NCBI GenBank assembly: GCA_027575765.1
Contig: JANBPT010000211.1
Span: 1 to 55,998, forward strand
DNA length: 55,998 nt
Origin: Tieghemiomyces parasiticus
Lineage: Eukaryota; Kickxellomycota; Dimargaritomycetes; Dimargaritales; Dimargaritaceae
Reading direction: 5' to 3'
A program made the position numbers and the translations under genes. Numbering within the stretch: the stretch's first letter is position 1; every line of letters begins with the position of its first letter. Shown here in pieces: positions 1 through 9,905 of this stretch. A model generated the notes under the pieces. That model made no database searches and was not told where the DNA came from. It worked only from the letters and a program-made list of their open reading frames with translations.

Positions 1-3000
1 AGGGGACGGTAAACGTCAGTAGCGGGATTGGCCCGTGCGATGGACTCGTCCAGTTGCCGTGCAAGAACGTTACACAAATCAGTCACGCCGGCGGTACAGT
101 CAGCGCCCTTGACTCGAACGGGTACGGACTGGCCGGACAGACACTCCTTAGCCACGTTGCCCTGGGAGAACTCCAAGGGAACGCCCATGTCCAAGAGTAT
201 GTCAGCCCCGCTCCCGATCCGAGTGAGGTACGCGGCCGTCAGGGCGAGCCACACGGCGCCTGCGGTATGTTGTAAGGTACTCGCAAGTGCCAGGACCTGC
301 TCCGCCGTGGTCGACTCGAGGTTAAACGTGCTAGTCGCCGACTGAAAGGTGGGTAGTGTCGGGCGGCTACGGTCGTACGGTAAATCCAGCTCCGTCGGGC
401 ACGCGGAAAGAAGGGTCTGCCAGTAGCTCAGGTCGGCGTCGACAACGCCGATTGGGTCAGGAATAGCTAGACGGTCGTCATGGAGGCGGACACTGGCCGG
501 CTTACCAGGGCCCTCGCGTTGGGCACGGAGGGCACGTACCAGCTCCCTACCAAAGCGGTGAATTAGGGTTTCGGTGCCCAAGAGCTGGTGGATCCGGATT
601 ACCAGGTGACGGGTATCCTTTCCCTCGGCGGTGGTGATGAGCTCAACCCCAAACAGCGAGCCAGAGTGAAGGTCGAAGCGGTCATGGCGAGCCTCAAGGT
701 ATGTCTCGACGGTAGTGCCGGAGTCGAGTTCCGTAAGTTCTACCGTCGCATCCCAGGGGGCCAGCAGTACCGCCTGTAGATAGCCCGCATGGCAGCGGAC
801 CACGACACGCAATTCGGCCACCTCGCGCACGACCCGTTTGACGACCTTCCGAACCTGGCCGGTGGTTAGTGGTAAGTCGGCCGTAAGGACGGTTTGGAAA
901 TAAAATGCACCCGGCGTCGGTGACAATTGACAGGCCTGCCACACCTGCTCCTGATACGGACTCAAGGGGTCAGTCCGAAGCACCACACCGGAATCCGGTA
1001 AGGGAAAGGGTGGCGAAATGGGACCGGTGATTTCGGATAACTTGATAGCTCGGGCCAAGGCGGACAGGTCGGCACAGGTAAGGATGGTCGGGAAGTCCAG
1101 AGTGATACCGAAGCGCTGACGGACCCGGTAGCAGAGTTGGTGGATGCGGACAGGAGAAGAGGTGAGACTGGCCCATAATTCATCGGCGGTCGATGGACCA
1201 ACTCTCTCGCGGACGACAAGATCGAGGCAGGTCACGGTTAACCAGCGGCCTGTAACGGTGGACATGGAAGCGAATTGCGGGTCCGTTGCCACCGTGAGGT
1301 AGGCCCTGGCAAACGTACGCAGGTCGGCCTCGGAGGCCCCCGACAGGTGTGGGTATTGTGCTATGGGCACTAACGTGGACGGTACGAGCGAGGTAGGTAG
1401 ATTGAGGCATGGGATGTCGAATTGCCTTGCCACCCTCTCAGACGCGGTGGTAAACGTGACGAGATGCGTGCCGTGGACCGTGACGGAGAACGGCGATGGT
1501 AGACCGGCTGCCGCCAGGCGCTGATCCAGTGCGGCCAGATGGAGCCGCAGTCCACCCACGGTGACTAGCCGATCCGTGCTGCCCAGAACGTGGAGCGTAC
1601 GACAATCGACATCCATGCAGCCCAGGGTCGGAACCGGTGGGGACGCCGTGCGGCTACCATGAGGGAATCCAACCACCGAGGGGGCTCCGCTGTCGGTACC
1701 GATAACAATGCGGCCGATTATCCCGGGCGGACAAGGGTGGCCTCGGCGATCCACCAGGCGGACACTGGCGACTAGTTCGCCGTACGGTAGGATGCGGGTG
1801 TCAACCTGCTCAGCGGGCAGGAGAGTGTGGCCAGAGAATATAGAACCCATATACCCGAGGCAGGTAGTATATTCAGCTGGGTCGTTGCAATCCAAGGACC
1901 GGGTAGGCTGCATCAGGTCGCACAAAAGGATAGTGGGCGACCGGGTGACGGCAGGTTCGCGTCGATCGGCCAAAGCTACGTGGCACGCAGAACGGGCGTT
2001 ACCCCCATCCTGGCTAAGGCTACCAGTGACCGCCAAGCCCCAGGATAGAGCAAAGAGCGTCACCCAGGATGCCTCGGGTGTATCTAAAGGCATATTCTGG
2101 GAGACCAGCGTACAACCAGGCTCTCCACCCAAAGACGCGACAGTTGGCATGCGGTTCAGGCTGTCGGCCAACGGCTGTGACCTCGGGACAGCATTACCCG
2201 TGACGAGAGTGGCTCGGCTGGCCTGGTGAAATGGGGCGGTCGGCCACGGTTCTGGGTTCGGTGGCTCGGTGCTATGTGGGCTTAGCCACCCAGAGATGTC
2301 GACGATCGTAGCTTCCGCGGGCAGTATGTCGGCTAGCGGATCGGTCAGCCTCCGGGGGCCTACAATGCCGACCACATCTAGCATATGGCAGCGGTGGGCC
2401 ACCGATTCGAGCGGCTCGGTCAGACCAGCTGGGATCAGGGTCAGGCCTCGGTATAAGGTGACCACGAGGGCCATGGCCAAGGCGGCTAGGGTGTCTACTG
2501 CGACGACGAGGGCCGCGGGGCTGTCGCGGTCGTTAGCCGGGAGGGCCGAGGCAAGCTTGCGGGCTGCGTGCAATAACTGACCGTAGGTTAAGGCGTAGCT
2601 ATCACCCACTACGGCAGGACGGTCGGCGAAGTCGGCGAGTTGGCCAAAGAAGGACTGGATACGACTCACTTGATCGTCACTGAGGCCAGCGGTTGCCGTC
2701 AAGTCCGGGTGCCCAAGGGGAGAAATGGTCGCCGGCGGAGAAAGCGATAGAAGTTGCGCATTGGTGTCGGGATCGACTTGGGTCAACGCGGTCAGCATCC
2801 CGTCAATAGACAGCACAAGTCGGGCCACGTCCGTTTCGGCGTAACTTGCTCGCCCGTAGCCCACCTTGATGCCTAGGGACCCCTCCGCTTCCATGAAATC
2901 CACGGCCAGGGGGTACTCCGTAAACTCATGAACCCTGTCCAGGATGGCCGTGAGCTCGTTCGAGGGTGTGTCGAATGCGGGAAACGACTCATGGCCCAGG

Positions 3001-6000
3001 AGGGTGTGGAAGAGCGGCGTACTGGGGTCCACACCGCACCAGGTATTGATGCTGGTCAGACTGGTGTGCTCAAAGGGAATCATCCGGGTGGCGTCCGCCT
3101 GGAGCTGCTGGAGCCACTGGTCAAGGGACTGGTCGGTCAGGCGGAATCGCAGCACTACGGTGTTCAGGCAAGGTCCGATGAGGGTGGAAATACCTGGAAC
3201 ATCCAGGTTGCGACCCGATACGACGAACCCCACCAGGACGTCATCCCGGTCCAGGTAGCGAGCCATTACCAGGGCGTAGGCGGCCTTCAGTAGGGTGGAG
3301 AGGGTCACCCCGTAACGGTGGGCGGCGCGCCGGAGGTCTGATTTGCGGACGCTCAGCCCGCGGGCGTACTCCGAGAAGCCGGTCTGACCGGTCAAACGGG
3401 GAGATAAAAGGGGTGCAGGAGTGGGCACCGAACCGCTGAGGTACTCGGTCCAAAAAGCGCGCGAGGCCAGCACGTCCTGTTGGAGGACCTGCTCAATCAC
3501 CCGGTGGAAACCCAGAGTGAGTGCCAGTGCTGGAGACGGACCGGACGAGTAGATACGACACAACTCCTGCAGGATGAGAGGCAGAGACCAACCGTCCACC
3601 AGGGCGTGGTGGATCGTAAGGACCATGAGAAACTGGGCAGCCTCCCTGGTGGGAAAGACGTGGATACGTACCAGCGGCTCGTGTAATACGAAGTTCTGGG
3701 CCCGATTGCTGCTGAAAAACTCGGGGAGCGATTCGAGCGGTAGCTCACCCACCGTCCAGGCCAGACGGGGCCGCTGGAGCACAATTTGGGCAAACCCGTG
3801 AGAGCGAGCTGCGGATGTGGTGAGAAACGCCGTCCGGAGGATGGCGTGCTGCTGCGCCAGGGCTTCCCAGGCCTTCCGTAGGCGGTCGAGCTGAATCCGT
3901 CCCGAGAGCGTCACGGCCGCCTGGACAACGTAGGCGGTGGGGTCCTTCAGTGTGGCGGCAAGCAGACCGCCCTGCATGGCGGTACAGGGCAGGATGTCCT
4001 CAACGTCGGAAGCAGGGATGCTGCGCTCCTCGAGGTCGGCGAGGAGGGTGGCCAATTCCTCGGCGGTGGGCTGGAGCAGCGGCGCGTCGAATCGGGTGAG
4101 GAGCGGTTGGACGGACCCTGGCGAGTGGCCAACCAGGGCTTCGAGGCTCTGGCGCCACCGGGAGATGAGTTGGTTGGCGATCGGACTCGCGTAGACCCGT
4201 GGGTTGTACTCCATGACCAGGCGCAGACAGTCGTGGTTGACTAGGGGCATGGGGTTGAGGTCAAAGATGACATGCTCGCCGGGCGCAAAGTCATGCAGAC
4301 CGAAACGGTCGTCCCACTCGATACCGACGGCCCCGTCGCCCGTACCTGAACCGCCGAACCGTCCAAAGTAGTTAAACTGGACGTCCAGCCGCCCAGGGGT
4401 CTTGGACAGGACTTTGGCACGCTCAGCTGGGTCGACGCTGGGCATGTGGCGCAACAGGCTATAGGGAAAACCGCGGGTCGGAATCTGCTGCAGGGCCTCC
4501 TTGGTGTGACGCAACACGGCCAGTATGGGGCCTTCCGTGGGTACATCCAGGACCAGTGGGTACAGGGCCGTGAACCAGCCCACGGTCCGACTCACGTCTA
4601 TATCGTCCGACCAGGGCTCGCGGCCGTGGCCCTCCATCATGAACGAAACCTGGATTGTGTCTAGGGTCTGGCAGTAAGCCTGGGCGAAGGTGGCCAGTAG
4701 GATATCGCGCGGAGTGACGCGCCACTGCGGGGCCAGCTGGAGCAGGAGCCGGGTGGTGAAGTCCGGGTCAAACTCATACGACACGGAGAGACGGGCCGCG
4801 GCGGCTACATTGCCAAGGTCCCCAGGCGGAGCCAGACGCTGGCGATTATCCACCGCCATAACCTGCGAGGGCCAGGGGTCAGCGGTGAGCGTCCGGGCGT
4901 AGCCGTCCAATTGATGGCACCAGGACTGGAAGGACAAGGTCTTCGGAGGCAGCTGGCCACCGACGAGTAGGGTCTGCAGGTCCTCAATCAGGACACGCCA
5001 GGACACTAGGTCGATCAGGGCGTGGTGAATGGTCCAGAACAGGCGGGTGCGGTCGGCCTCGTCATGGGAATGGATCAGGTAGGCGGCCATAATGGGACCG
5101 TCAGTCAGGTGTAAGCTTGACTGGACCTTCAGGATGAGGTCGGCGTAGTCGTCTTCGGCCACCGTGGCTTCGGCGACAACAAAGTCGCCAGGGGCCGCCT
5201 CGGGTGTGGGGATATACTGCGTCCACACGCCCTCCTCGGCCTGGCTGAACCGAGCGCGCAGCATGTCGTGGTGGTTGGCCAGACGGCCCAGGGCGTGGCT
5301 AACGCGATCAAGGGTGGTGGTCGCATTCACGCGCAGGGTGAAGGACTGGTTGAAGTGGTGCGGGTTCCGGAAGGGTAGACTAAAAAACCACCGCTGGATA
5401 GGGGTTAGGGCAACCGGGCCTTGGGCCTGGAGTTGGTTCGCTTCGGATGCGGTCGTGACAAGCGGGGTCAGCCGGGCGGCCAAGGCGCAGAGCTGGCGGC
5501 ACTCGTAGATGAGTGGCACGGTGGCCTTGTACCCCAACTGCTGGCATTTGGACACGAGCAGGATGGCCGAGATGGAGTCGCCACCGATGCGGAAGAAGTC
5601 GTCATCAGGTCCGATGCGGTCACCGGGGAGTTGCAGGACCTGGGCCCAGGCCTCGCGAAGTCGCAGTTCTAAGTCGGTGAGGTCGTGAGGACCGGGGGAA
5701 GCCGTCACGGGAGGGGGCTCGGTGGCTTCAGGTAGGGCCTTACGGTCCACCTTGCCGTTGACGGTCAGCGAGAGGTGGTCCACGGGAATAATTTGATCGG
5801 GCACCATGAACTTGGCCAAACGGACGCGGAGGTGGTTGAGTAACTCCACGGTGTCTACCGACTTGGGCTCCACGAACAGGACGAGGCGGTCCTTCTGCAC
5901 GGCAGCCACCGCGAGCTGGACGGCTGTACAACTAGTAGCGGCGGCCTCGACTTCCTCGAGTTCGATACGGAACCCACGGAGTTTGACCTGGTGGTCCATG

Positions 6001-7949
6001 CGGCCCAAGATGTCGACGTGGCCGTTGGGCAGCCAACGAGCGTAGTCGCCCGTACAGTACACACGACCAGGACCGAACGGGTTGGCGATGAACTTTTGGG
6101 CGGTGAGGTCAGGTCGATTGCAGTAGCCCCGGGCCACACCCAACCCACCGATGAGGAGCTGGCCGGGGACGCCCACGGGGACCAGTCGCAGATCGCTGTC
6201 GACAACGTAGCATAGTGAGTTGGTAGTAGGTGTGCCTACCGAAATATATCCAGAGGCACTCAAATCTAACGCGTTAGAGGCCACGGTGGACTCGGTGGGG
6301 CCGTATGCATTGACTAACCTGCAGGTCCCTTGCCACCTGTCACGAAGTTCAGCCGTAACACGCTCGCCCCCGAAGACCAGCAACTCTAGCTTCGAGTACT
6401 GAGTAGGATCCAAGCGGGCCGCAAAGGACGGGGTGACGATGGCCGAGTGGACTTGTTGCAGGTCGCTCAAGATGTCAACGCCGGGAATGACCGCTGTGCC
6501 TCCACGACAGAGAGTTTTCATCAGCCCCCATAAGATACCATCAAAGCTGACCGACATGACGGAAAGATCACGCTTTCCGGGCCCGTAGTCTCCAGCATAT
6601 GTTGGATCAGTAGCGAAATTGGCCAGGTTGCCGTGTTCGACCATGACGCCCTTGGGCTGACCAGTAGTGCCTGAGGTGTATACAATGTAGGCGAGGTCTG
6701 TGGGCTGGGAGTTGTAGTCAGTTAACAGAGCCTCTTCGCCGGCCGAGTGCACGGGGTCGTTGACTAAGTCTTCAACTAACAGCACAGGATAAGTGAGGTT
6801 CCCTAGGTAACTCTGAGTTGCCGAGTTAGCCAAGACTAGAATGGCGGCACTGTCATTGAGGATATTGTGGTTACGCTCCTCGGGGTTCTCCGGGTCGATG
6901 GGCACATACGCAGCGCCGGATTTGAGCACGGCGAACAGGGCCACAACGAACTCGATTGACTTTGGCAGAAACAAGGCGATCCGAACCTCAGGTTGAGCCA
7001 TGTGACGACAAACGAGGATGTGGGCCAGTGCGGAGGTGAGTCGGTCAAACTCAGCGTAGGAGATGGTCCGGCCCTCATGTTCCAGCGCAACGCCATCAGG
7101 GGTTTTGCTGGCCCATTCACTGACTAGGAGGTGTACAGGGGCACTGTGGATTCCAGAGTCATTAGGGGTGCCGGCGAACTGCAGGAGACGCTGGCGTTCA
7201 GCCTCATCCACCCAGGCCATGTCACTGATAATCATTTTGCGATGGTACTCGGTAGGGGATCCTACTACGCCTTCCAAGATTCTCATTGTGGTGCAAAATT
7301 GGGCGACAAGTTCTCTCACAGCATAGTCAGCGACAACAGCCTGGTCGAAAGCGATACGGACTACGAGTTGGCCAGGTGCCGTCTGGCACATCACCACCAG
7401 TGGGACACCCGTCTTGACTGCTAGGGCGTTGAAATTCTCATTTTCAAGGTCAGTCACCGACTGGTGCCAGAGACTAGGGATGGAGGTTAGGTGGGCCGAG
7501 GATAATTCCGCCTCAAAATTGTCGCCAGTCAGCAGGATTGTGGCCAGTGGTTCACAGCCGGAGTTTTCTTTGGTAATTGTGGCCCGCTTGTAATGAACAA
7601 GGTTAGTTGGCGAGGACAGGGGCTCCTGAAGCACTGAAAGCAAGTCCGTGTTAGGGGAAAGGGTCATGACGCACACCTCCAGAACCTCGAGTAGCGGGCC
7701 GGATTCCAAGGACCCTGCGTATCCAAACGCGACCTCGTCCGTGTGAGCGTATTGGGCAAGCAGCAGGCCCCAGGCCAACATGAACAAATCGACTGGTCTT
7801 TGGTAGTCAGGTAAGGGGGTCGCCGCCGACACTTGACCGTAACCGAAACCCGGAACTTCCGGTTTGGCCAGAGCCAGCGACGTGGTCGGTGGCAGTGCGC
7901 CCTCTTGGCACATACGCCGAGTCGATGTAAAATTGCACAGGCTAGACAT
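1..7949 (-). CDS. Non-ribosomal peptide synthetase, 3' part cut off by the window edge
   Basis: One uninterrupted frame of about 2,649 codons runs from an ATG at 7949 (in-frame TAA just upstream) off the left edge. Domain order in residues: C-terminal half of a condensation domain only (20-260); adenylation domain (about 270-740) with core motifs YTSGTTGQPKG near 417, NAYGPTE and NGKVDRKAL; carrier domain with FFRIGGDSI (Ser 792); epimerisation domain (830-1260) with HHALIDLVSW near 975, EGHGRE near 1104 and FNYFGRFG; condensation domain (1310-1730) with HHALVDGWS near 1447. Then follow an adenylation-like region with no recognisable core motifs (1740-2230), a carrier domain whose Ser is replaced by Pro (2266) and a condensation domain with HQLLGTET in place of HHxxxDG (2454). 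The protein should activate one amino acid, epimerise it to the D form and pass it on. The product is unknown. No tailoring genes lie to the right. Confidence 0.93.
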   Translation of the reverse strand, partial: MSSLCNFTSTRRMCQEGALPPTTSLALAKPEVPGFGYGQVSAATPLPDYQRPVDLFMLAWGLLLAQYAHTDEVAFGYAGSLESGPLLEVLEVCVMTLSPNTDLLSVLQEPLSSPTNLVHYKRATITKENSGCEPLATILLTGDNFEAELSSAHLTSIPSLWHQSVTDLENENFNALAVKTGVPLVVMCQTAPGQLVVRIAFDQAVVADYAVRELVAQFCTTMRILEGVVGSPTEYHRKMIISDMAWVDEAERQRLLQFAGTPNDSGIHSAPVHLLVSEWASKTPDGVALEHEGRTISYAEFDRLTSALAHILVCRHMAQPEVRIALFLPKSIEFVVALFAVLKSGAAYVPIDPENPEERNHNILNDSAAILVLANSATQSYLGNLTYPVLLVEDLVNDPVHSAGEEALLTDYNSQPTDLAYIVYTSGTTGQPKGVMVEHGNLANFATDPTYAGDYGPGKRDLSVMSVSFDGILWGLMKTLCRGGTAVIPGVDILSDLQQVHSAIVTPSFAARLDPTQYSKLELLVFGGERVTAELRDRWQGTCRLVNAYGPTESTVASNALDLSASGYISVGTPTTNSLCYVVDSDLRLVPVGVPGQLLIGGLGVARGYCNRPDLTAQKFIANPFGPGRVYCTGDYARWLPNGHVDILGRMDHQVKLRGFRIELEEVEAAATSCTAVQLAVAAVQKDRLVLFVEPKSVDTVELLNHLRVRLAKFMVPDQIIPVDHLSLTVNGKVDRKALPEATEPPPVTASPGPHDLTDLELRLREAWAQVLQLPGDRIGPDDDFFRIGGDSISAILLVSKCQQLGYKATVPLIYECRQLCALAARLTPLVTTASEANQLQAQGPVALTPIQRWFFSLPFRNPHHFNQSFTLRVNATTTLDRVSHALGRLANHHDMLRARFSQAEEGVWTQYIPTPEAAPGDFVVAEATVAEDDYADLILKVQSSLHLTDGPIMAAYLIHSHDEADRTRLFWTIHHALIDLVSWRVLIEDLQTLLVGGQLPPKTLSFQSWCHQLDGYARTLTADPWPSQVMAVDNRQRLAPPGDLGNVAAAARLSVSYEFDPDFTTRLLLQLAPQWRVTPRDILLATFAQAYCQTLDTIQVSFMMEGHGREPWSDDIDVSRTVGWFTALYPLVLDVPTEGPILAVLRHTKEALQQIPTRGFPYSLLRHMPSVDPAERAKVLSKTPGRLDVQFNYFGRFGGSGTGDGAVGIEWDDRFGLHDFAPGEHVIFDLNPMPLVNHDCLRLVMEYNPRVYASPIANQLISRWRQSLEALVGHSPGSVQPLLTRFDAPLLQPTAEELATLLADLEERSIPASDVEDILPCTAMQGGLLAATLKDPTAYVVQAAVTLSGRIQLDRLRKAWEALAQQHAILRTAFLTTSAARSHGFAQIVLQRPRLAWTVGELPLESLPEFFSSNRAQNFVLHEPLVRIHVFPTREAAQFLMVLTIHHALVDGWSLPLILQELCRIYSSGPSPALALTLGFHRVIEQVLQQDVLASRAFWTEYLSGSVPTPAPLLSPRLTGQTGFSEYARGLSVRKSDLRRAAHRYGVTLSTLLKAAYALVMARYLDRDDVLVGFVVSGRNLDVPGISTLIGPCLNTVVLRFRLTDQSLDQWLQQLQADATRMIPFEHTSLTSINTWCGVDPSTPLFHTLLGHESFPAFDTPSNELTAILDRVHEFTEYPLAVDFMEAEGSLGIKVGYGRASYAETDVARLVLSIDGMLTALTQVDPDTNAQLLSLSPPATISPLGHPDLTATAGLSDDQVSRIQSFFGQLADFADRPAVVGDSYALTYGQLLHAARKLASALPANDRDSPAALVVAVDTLAALAMALVVTLYRGLTLIPAGLTEPLESVAHRCHMLDVVGIVGPRRLTDPLADILPAEATIVDISGWLSPHSTEPPNPEPWPTAPFHQASRATLVTGNAVPRSQPLADSLNRMPTVASLGGEPGCTLVSQNMPLDTPEASWVTLFALSWGLAVTGSLSQDGGNARSACHVALADRREPAVTRSPTILLCDLMQPTRSLDCNDPAEYTTCLGYMGSIFSGHTLLPAEQVDTRILPYGELVASVRLVDRRGHPCPPGIIGRIVIGTDSGAPSVVGFPHGSRTASPPVPTLGCMDVDCRTLHVLGSTDRLVTVGGLRLHLAALDQRLAAAGLPSPFSVTVHGTHLVTFTTASERVARQFDIPCLNLPTSLVPSTLVPIAQYPHLSGASEADLRTFARAYLTVATDPQFASMSTVTGRWLTVTCLDLVVRERVGPSTADELWASLTSSPVRIHQLCYRVRQRFGITLDFPTILTCADLSALARAIKLSEITGPISPPFPLPDSGVVLRTDPLSPYQEQVWQACQLSPTPGAFYFQTVLTADLPLTTGQVRKVVKRVVREVAELRVVVRCHAGYLQAVLLAPWDATVELTELDSGTTVETYLEARHDRFDLHSGSLFGVELITTAEGKDTRHLVIRIHQLLGTETLIHRFGRELVRALRAQREGPGKPASVRLHDDRLAIPDPIGVVDADLSYWQTLLSACPTELDLPYDRSRPTLPTFQSATSTFNLESTTAEQVLALASTLQHTAGAVWLALTAAYLTRIGSGADILLDMGVPLEFSQGNVAKECLSGQSVPVRVKGADCTAGVTDLCNVLARQLDESIARANPATDVYRP
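1020..2790 (-). other. Degenerate adenylation and carrier segment of the NRPS
   Basis: This stretch of the NRPS frame has the length and place of an A-T pair but lacks the A-domain core. Where the ATP-binding TSGTTGxPKG loop is expected, the nearest segment reads ATLVTGNAVPRSQP, and no GPTE or GKxxR motif is seen. The carrier helix can still be aligned (HQLCYRVRQRFGI follows it). However, the LGGDS of an active carrier is LTSSP at 1152-1166, so the phosphopantetheine Ser is a Pro. There are no stops. It reads as a non-catalytic remnant still translated as part of the synthetase. Confidence 0.75.
5574..5585 (-). other. NRPS carrier-domain phosphopantetheine site (GGDS)
   Basis: These bases encode G-G-D-S within FFRIGGDSI. 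The Ser is the expected 4'-phosphopantetheine attachment site. It is the only intact carrier site seen in this partial NRPS. Confidence 0.9.
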
Positions 7950-9905
7950 AGTTCGCGTGGTATGTTAACGGTTTAGCTGGAGATTGGTAGGGTAAATGTG
8001 TAGGCGAGAAGGATGATCTATTACGTGTAACGGAGAAGGAGGAGGTGCTAAAATATATATTTCCACCAAGGCGCGAAGATAAAGGGGGGAAACAATCCCC
8101 CGGAAGAGGACTGAGGCAGGGGAGGCAGGTGTGCACCCCTTAAATCCCTTGTCAAATCGACGGAAAGTAACCGCCGGGTCGGAGGAAACTGAATGGCCCT
8201 TGAACTTGTTACCAACATCCCCATGACTCTGCATTGATTTCGGTGTACTCTATTCCACCGTAGTTGCTGCGATGCATCGTAAAGTAGCCAGACGGCTTAC
8301 GGACTATAGTAGTGCGGTGGCATTCGAACCTCCATTCCCCCCTCTCCCTCGAGCAGAAAACCAGGCCTCCGATTATGTTTAGGGGCATGTCCCATTGTCT
8401 GGCGGGTTATTCGTGCGTGACCGCTATCCCATGAAATACGATGCGAGAGGCGGAAATAAACCCACATTGGCTGACTAGATTCTACTGGTATCATCAGAGT
8501 CAACAACGGTCTAGAATAATCTCTACACCGCAGACGTCACTATCGCCCACCATGAAACACCGCCACAAGGTTTAGCACTCTTGATGGCATGGCTGGTACA
8601 GTAAAGGTTAGGCCTGTGAAAGGCGTGTCTGGGTATGGGGGTGGAATCTTATGAAGTAGCCCGTCTAGAAAAAACTCATTTACCTGATTTACCCGGGCTC
8701 CCGGGATTTTCTTCGGTGTCCATATGGGGGCATATGCTGTCGTGGTTCCACCTTTACCCCTGCCTTGCTGTGAAGTAACTCGCTACCCCGACCTTTTTCA
8801 TCTCAACGGTGCATCCCTTAGGCTCGAATCAGGTTTCATTAACCCCAGGGGTGCAATTACTGTTGGCCATCCCCCCCCTTCAGTTTACCACCAAGCTGAA
8901 TGAACCAGGCAGGCTGGCACTGAATGCATCTCTATAACTGACTTTACTGACAGTATACTACAACGACCTTTACCATGCGTAAATAAATTCCGATCTCGGA
9001 TACTGGTTTCGTACTTGTAGGATGGACGAGGTTATTATTTCATACAAGCCAAGTCCTGGACTACTGCAAGTAGTCTGTAGAAAGCTTGTTACACAGAAGC
9101 CCGACTTCACGAAGGTGATTTGCACCGTATGCTCCGGCAACCTGGTACCCGTTCTGACTTTTGAATAGTGAAGTTGCGGGGGGGGGGTTTTAACGACCCA
9201 CACATGACTCCGCCGCATGCCACTCTAGTTGGTAGTGGCTGACCAGCCACTGGGCCTGGAGAACCGGAGCACACTGTGCCCTAGGATCCACGCTGCAGCT
9301 GTGTATTGTTCGCCACTGCGCGCAATATCCGACACCTTTCTGGCATTAGCTTTACAGCTGCCTTTACGCGGTGTGCTTTATGCCATAGTCAGTTTTACCG
9401 CCCTGTCTTGTGATCCTCAAGCATTCAGTGGCCCTCTTGAGTTCGACATATCCGATTCTACCTACCATTCCCATATTCAATATACCCGGCCTAATCAATG
9501 CCTCTGGAGTCCCTTTTGTTGACCGTGTCCATGTAAGTACCCTAATGTATACTCGCACCTTACCCCTACCCTCATCATTTCCGTCGCCCGTGCTGCCGAT
9601 TGCACTCTCAGTGGGCTCGTAGTTACCCCTTTTCTATATCTTTATTTTCCTTCACATATGGTAACTTATTCCACGGCAATTACGAACCAATCTCACCCTT
9701 TTCCTCTCTCTCTCTCGATCAATCTATACCGCCTTAGCTATTTACTTGCAAACGGACACTCTAGGTGACTGACTATGTACATCTATCGTAGCTGTCAAGG
9801 ACTAAGCTGAAGGAACTATCGAGTGGTAAGCTTAATAAGTATCGGGAAGGTCAAAATGCCTTTACAGAGGCTGCCGCGGGGGAGCGTCCTGATGTGGCAC
9901 GGCGC
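7950..9905. other. Intergenic region, NRPS upstream side
   Basis: No coding region is supported; the open frames here are short and lack family features. On the NRPS side there is an AT-rich tract (AAATATATATTT at about 8050-8062, roughly 100 bases upstream of the NRPS ATG) that could serve as a TATA element. Simple tracts include a run of ten G at 9178-9187 and a CT run at about 9704-9716. Confidence 0.5.
8050..8063 (-). promoter_or_regulatory. Possible TATA element of the NRPS gene
   Basis: An A/T-only tract containing TATATAT lies about 100 bases upstream of the NRPS start codon. Only sequence and position support it; the transcription start is unknown. Confidence 0.3.

Noticed and set aside
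2928..3293. Plus-strand frames across the NRPS region (for example 2928-3293 and 1708-2229)
   Set aside because: They are antisense shadows of the continuous NRPS frame.
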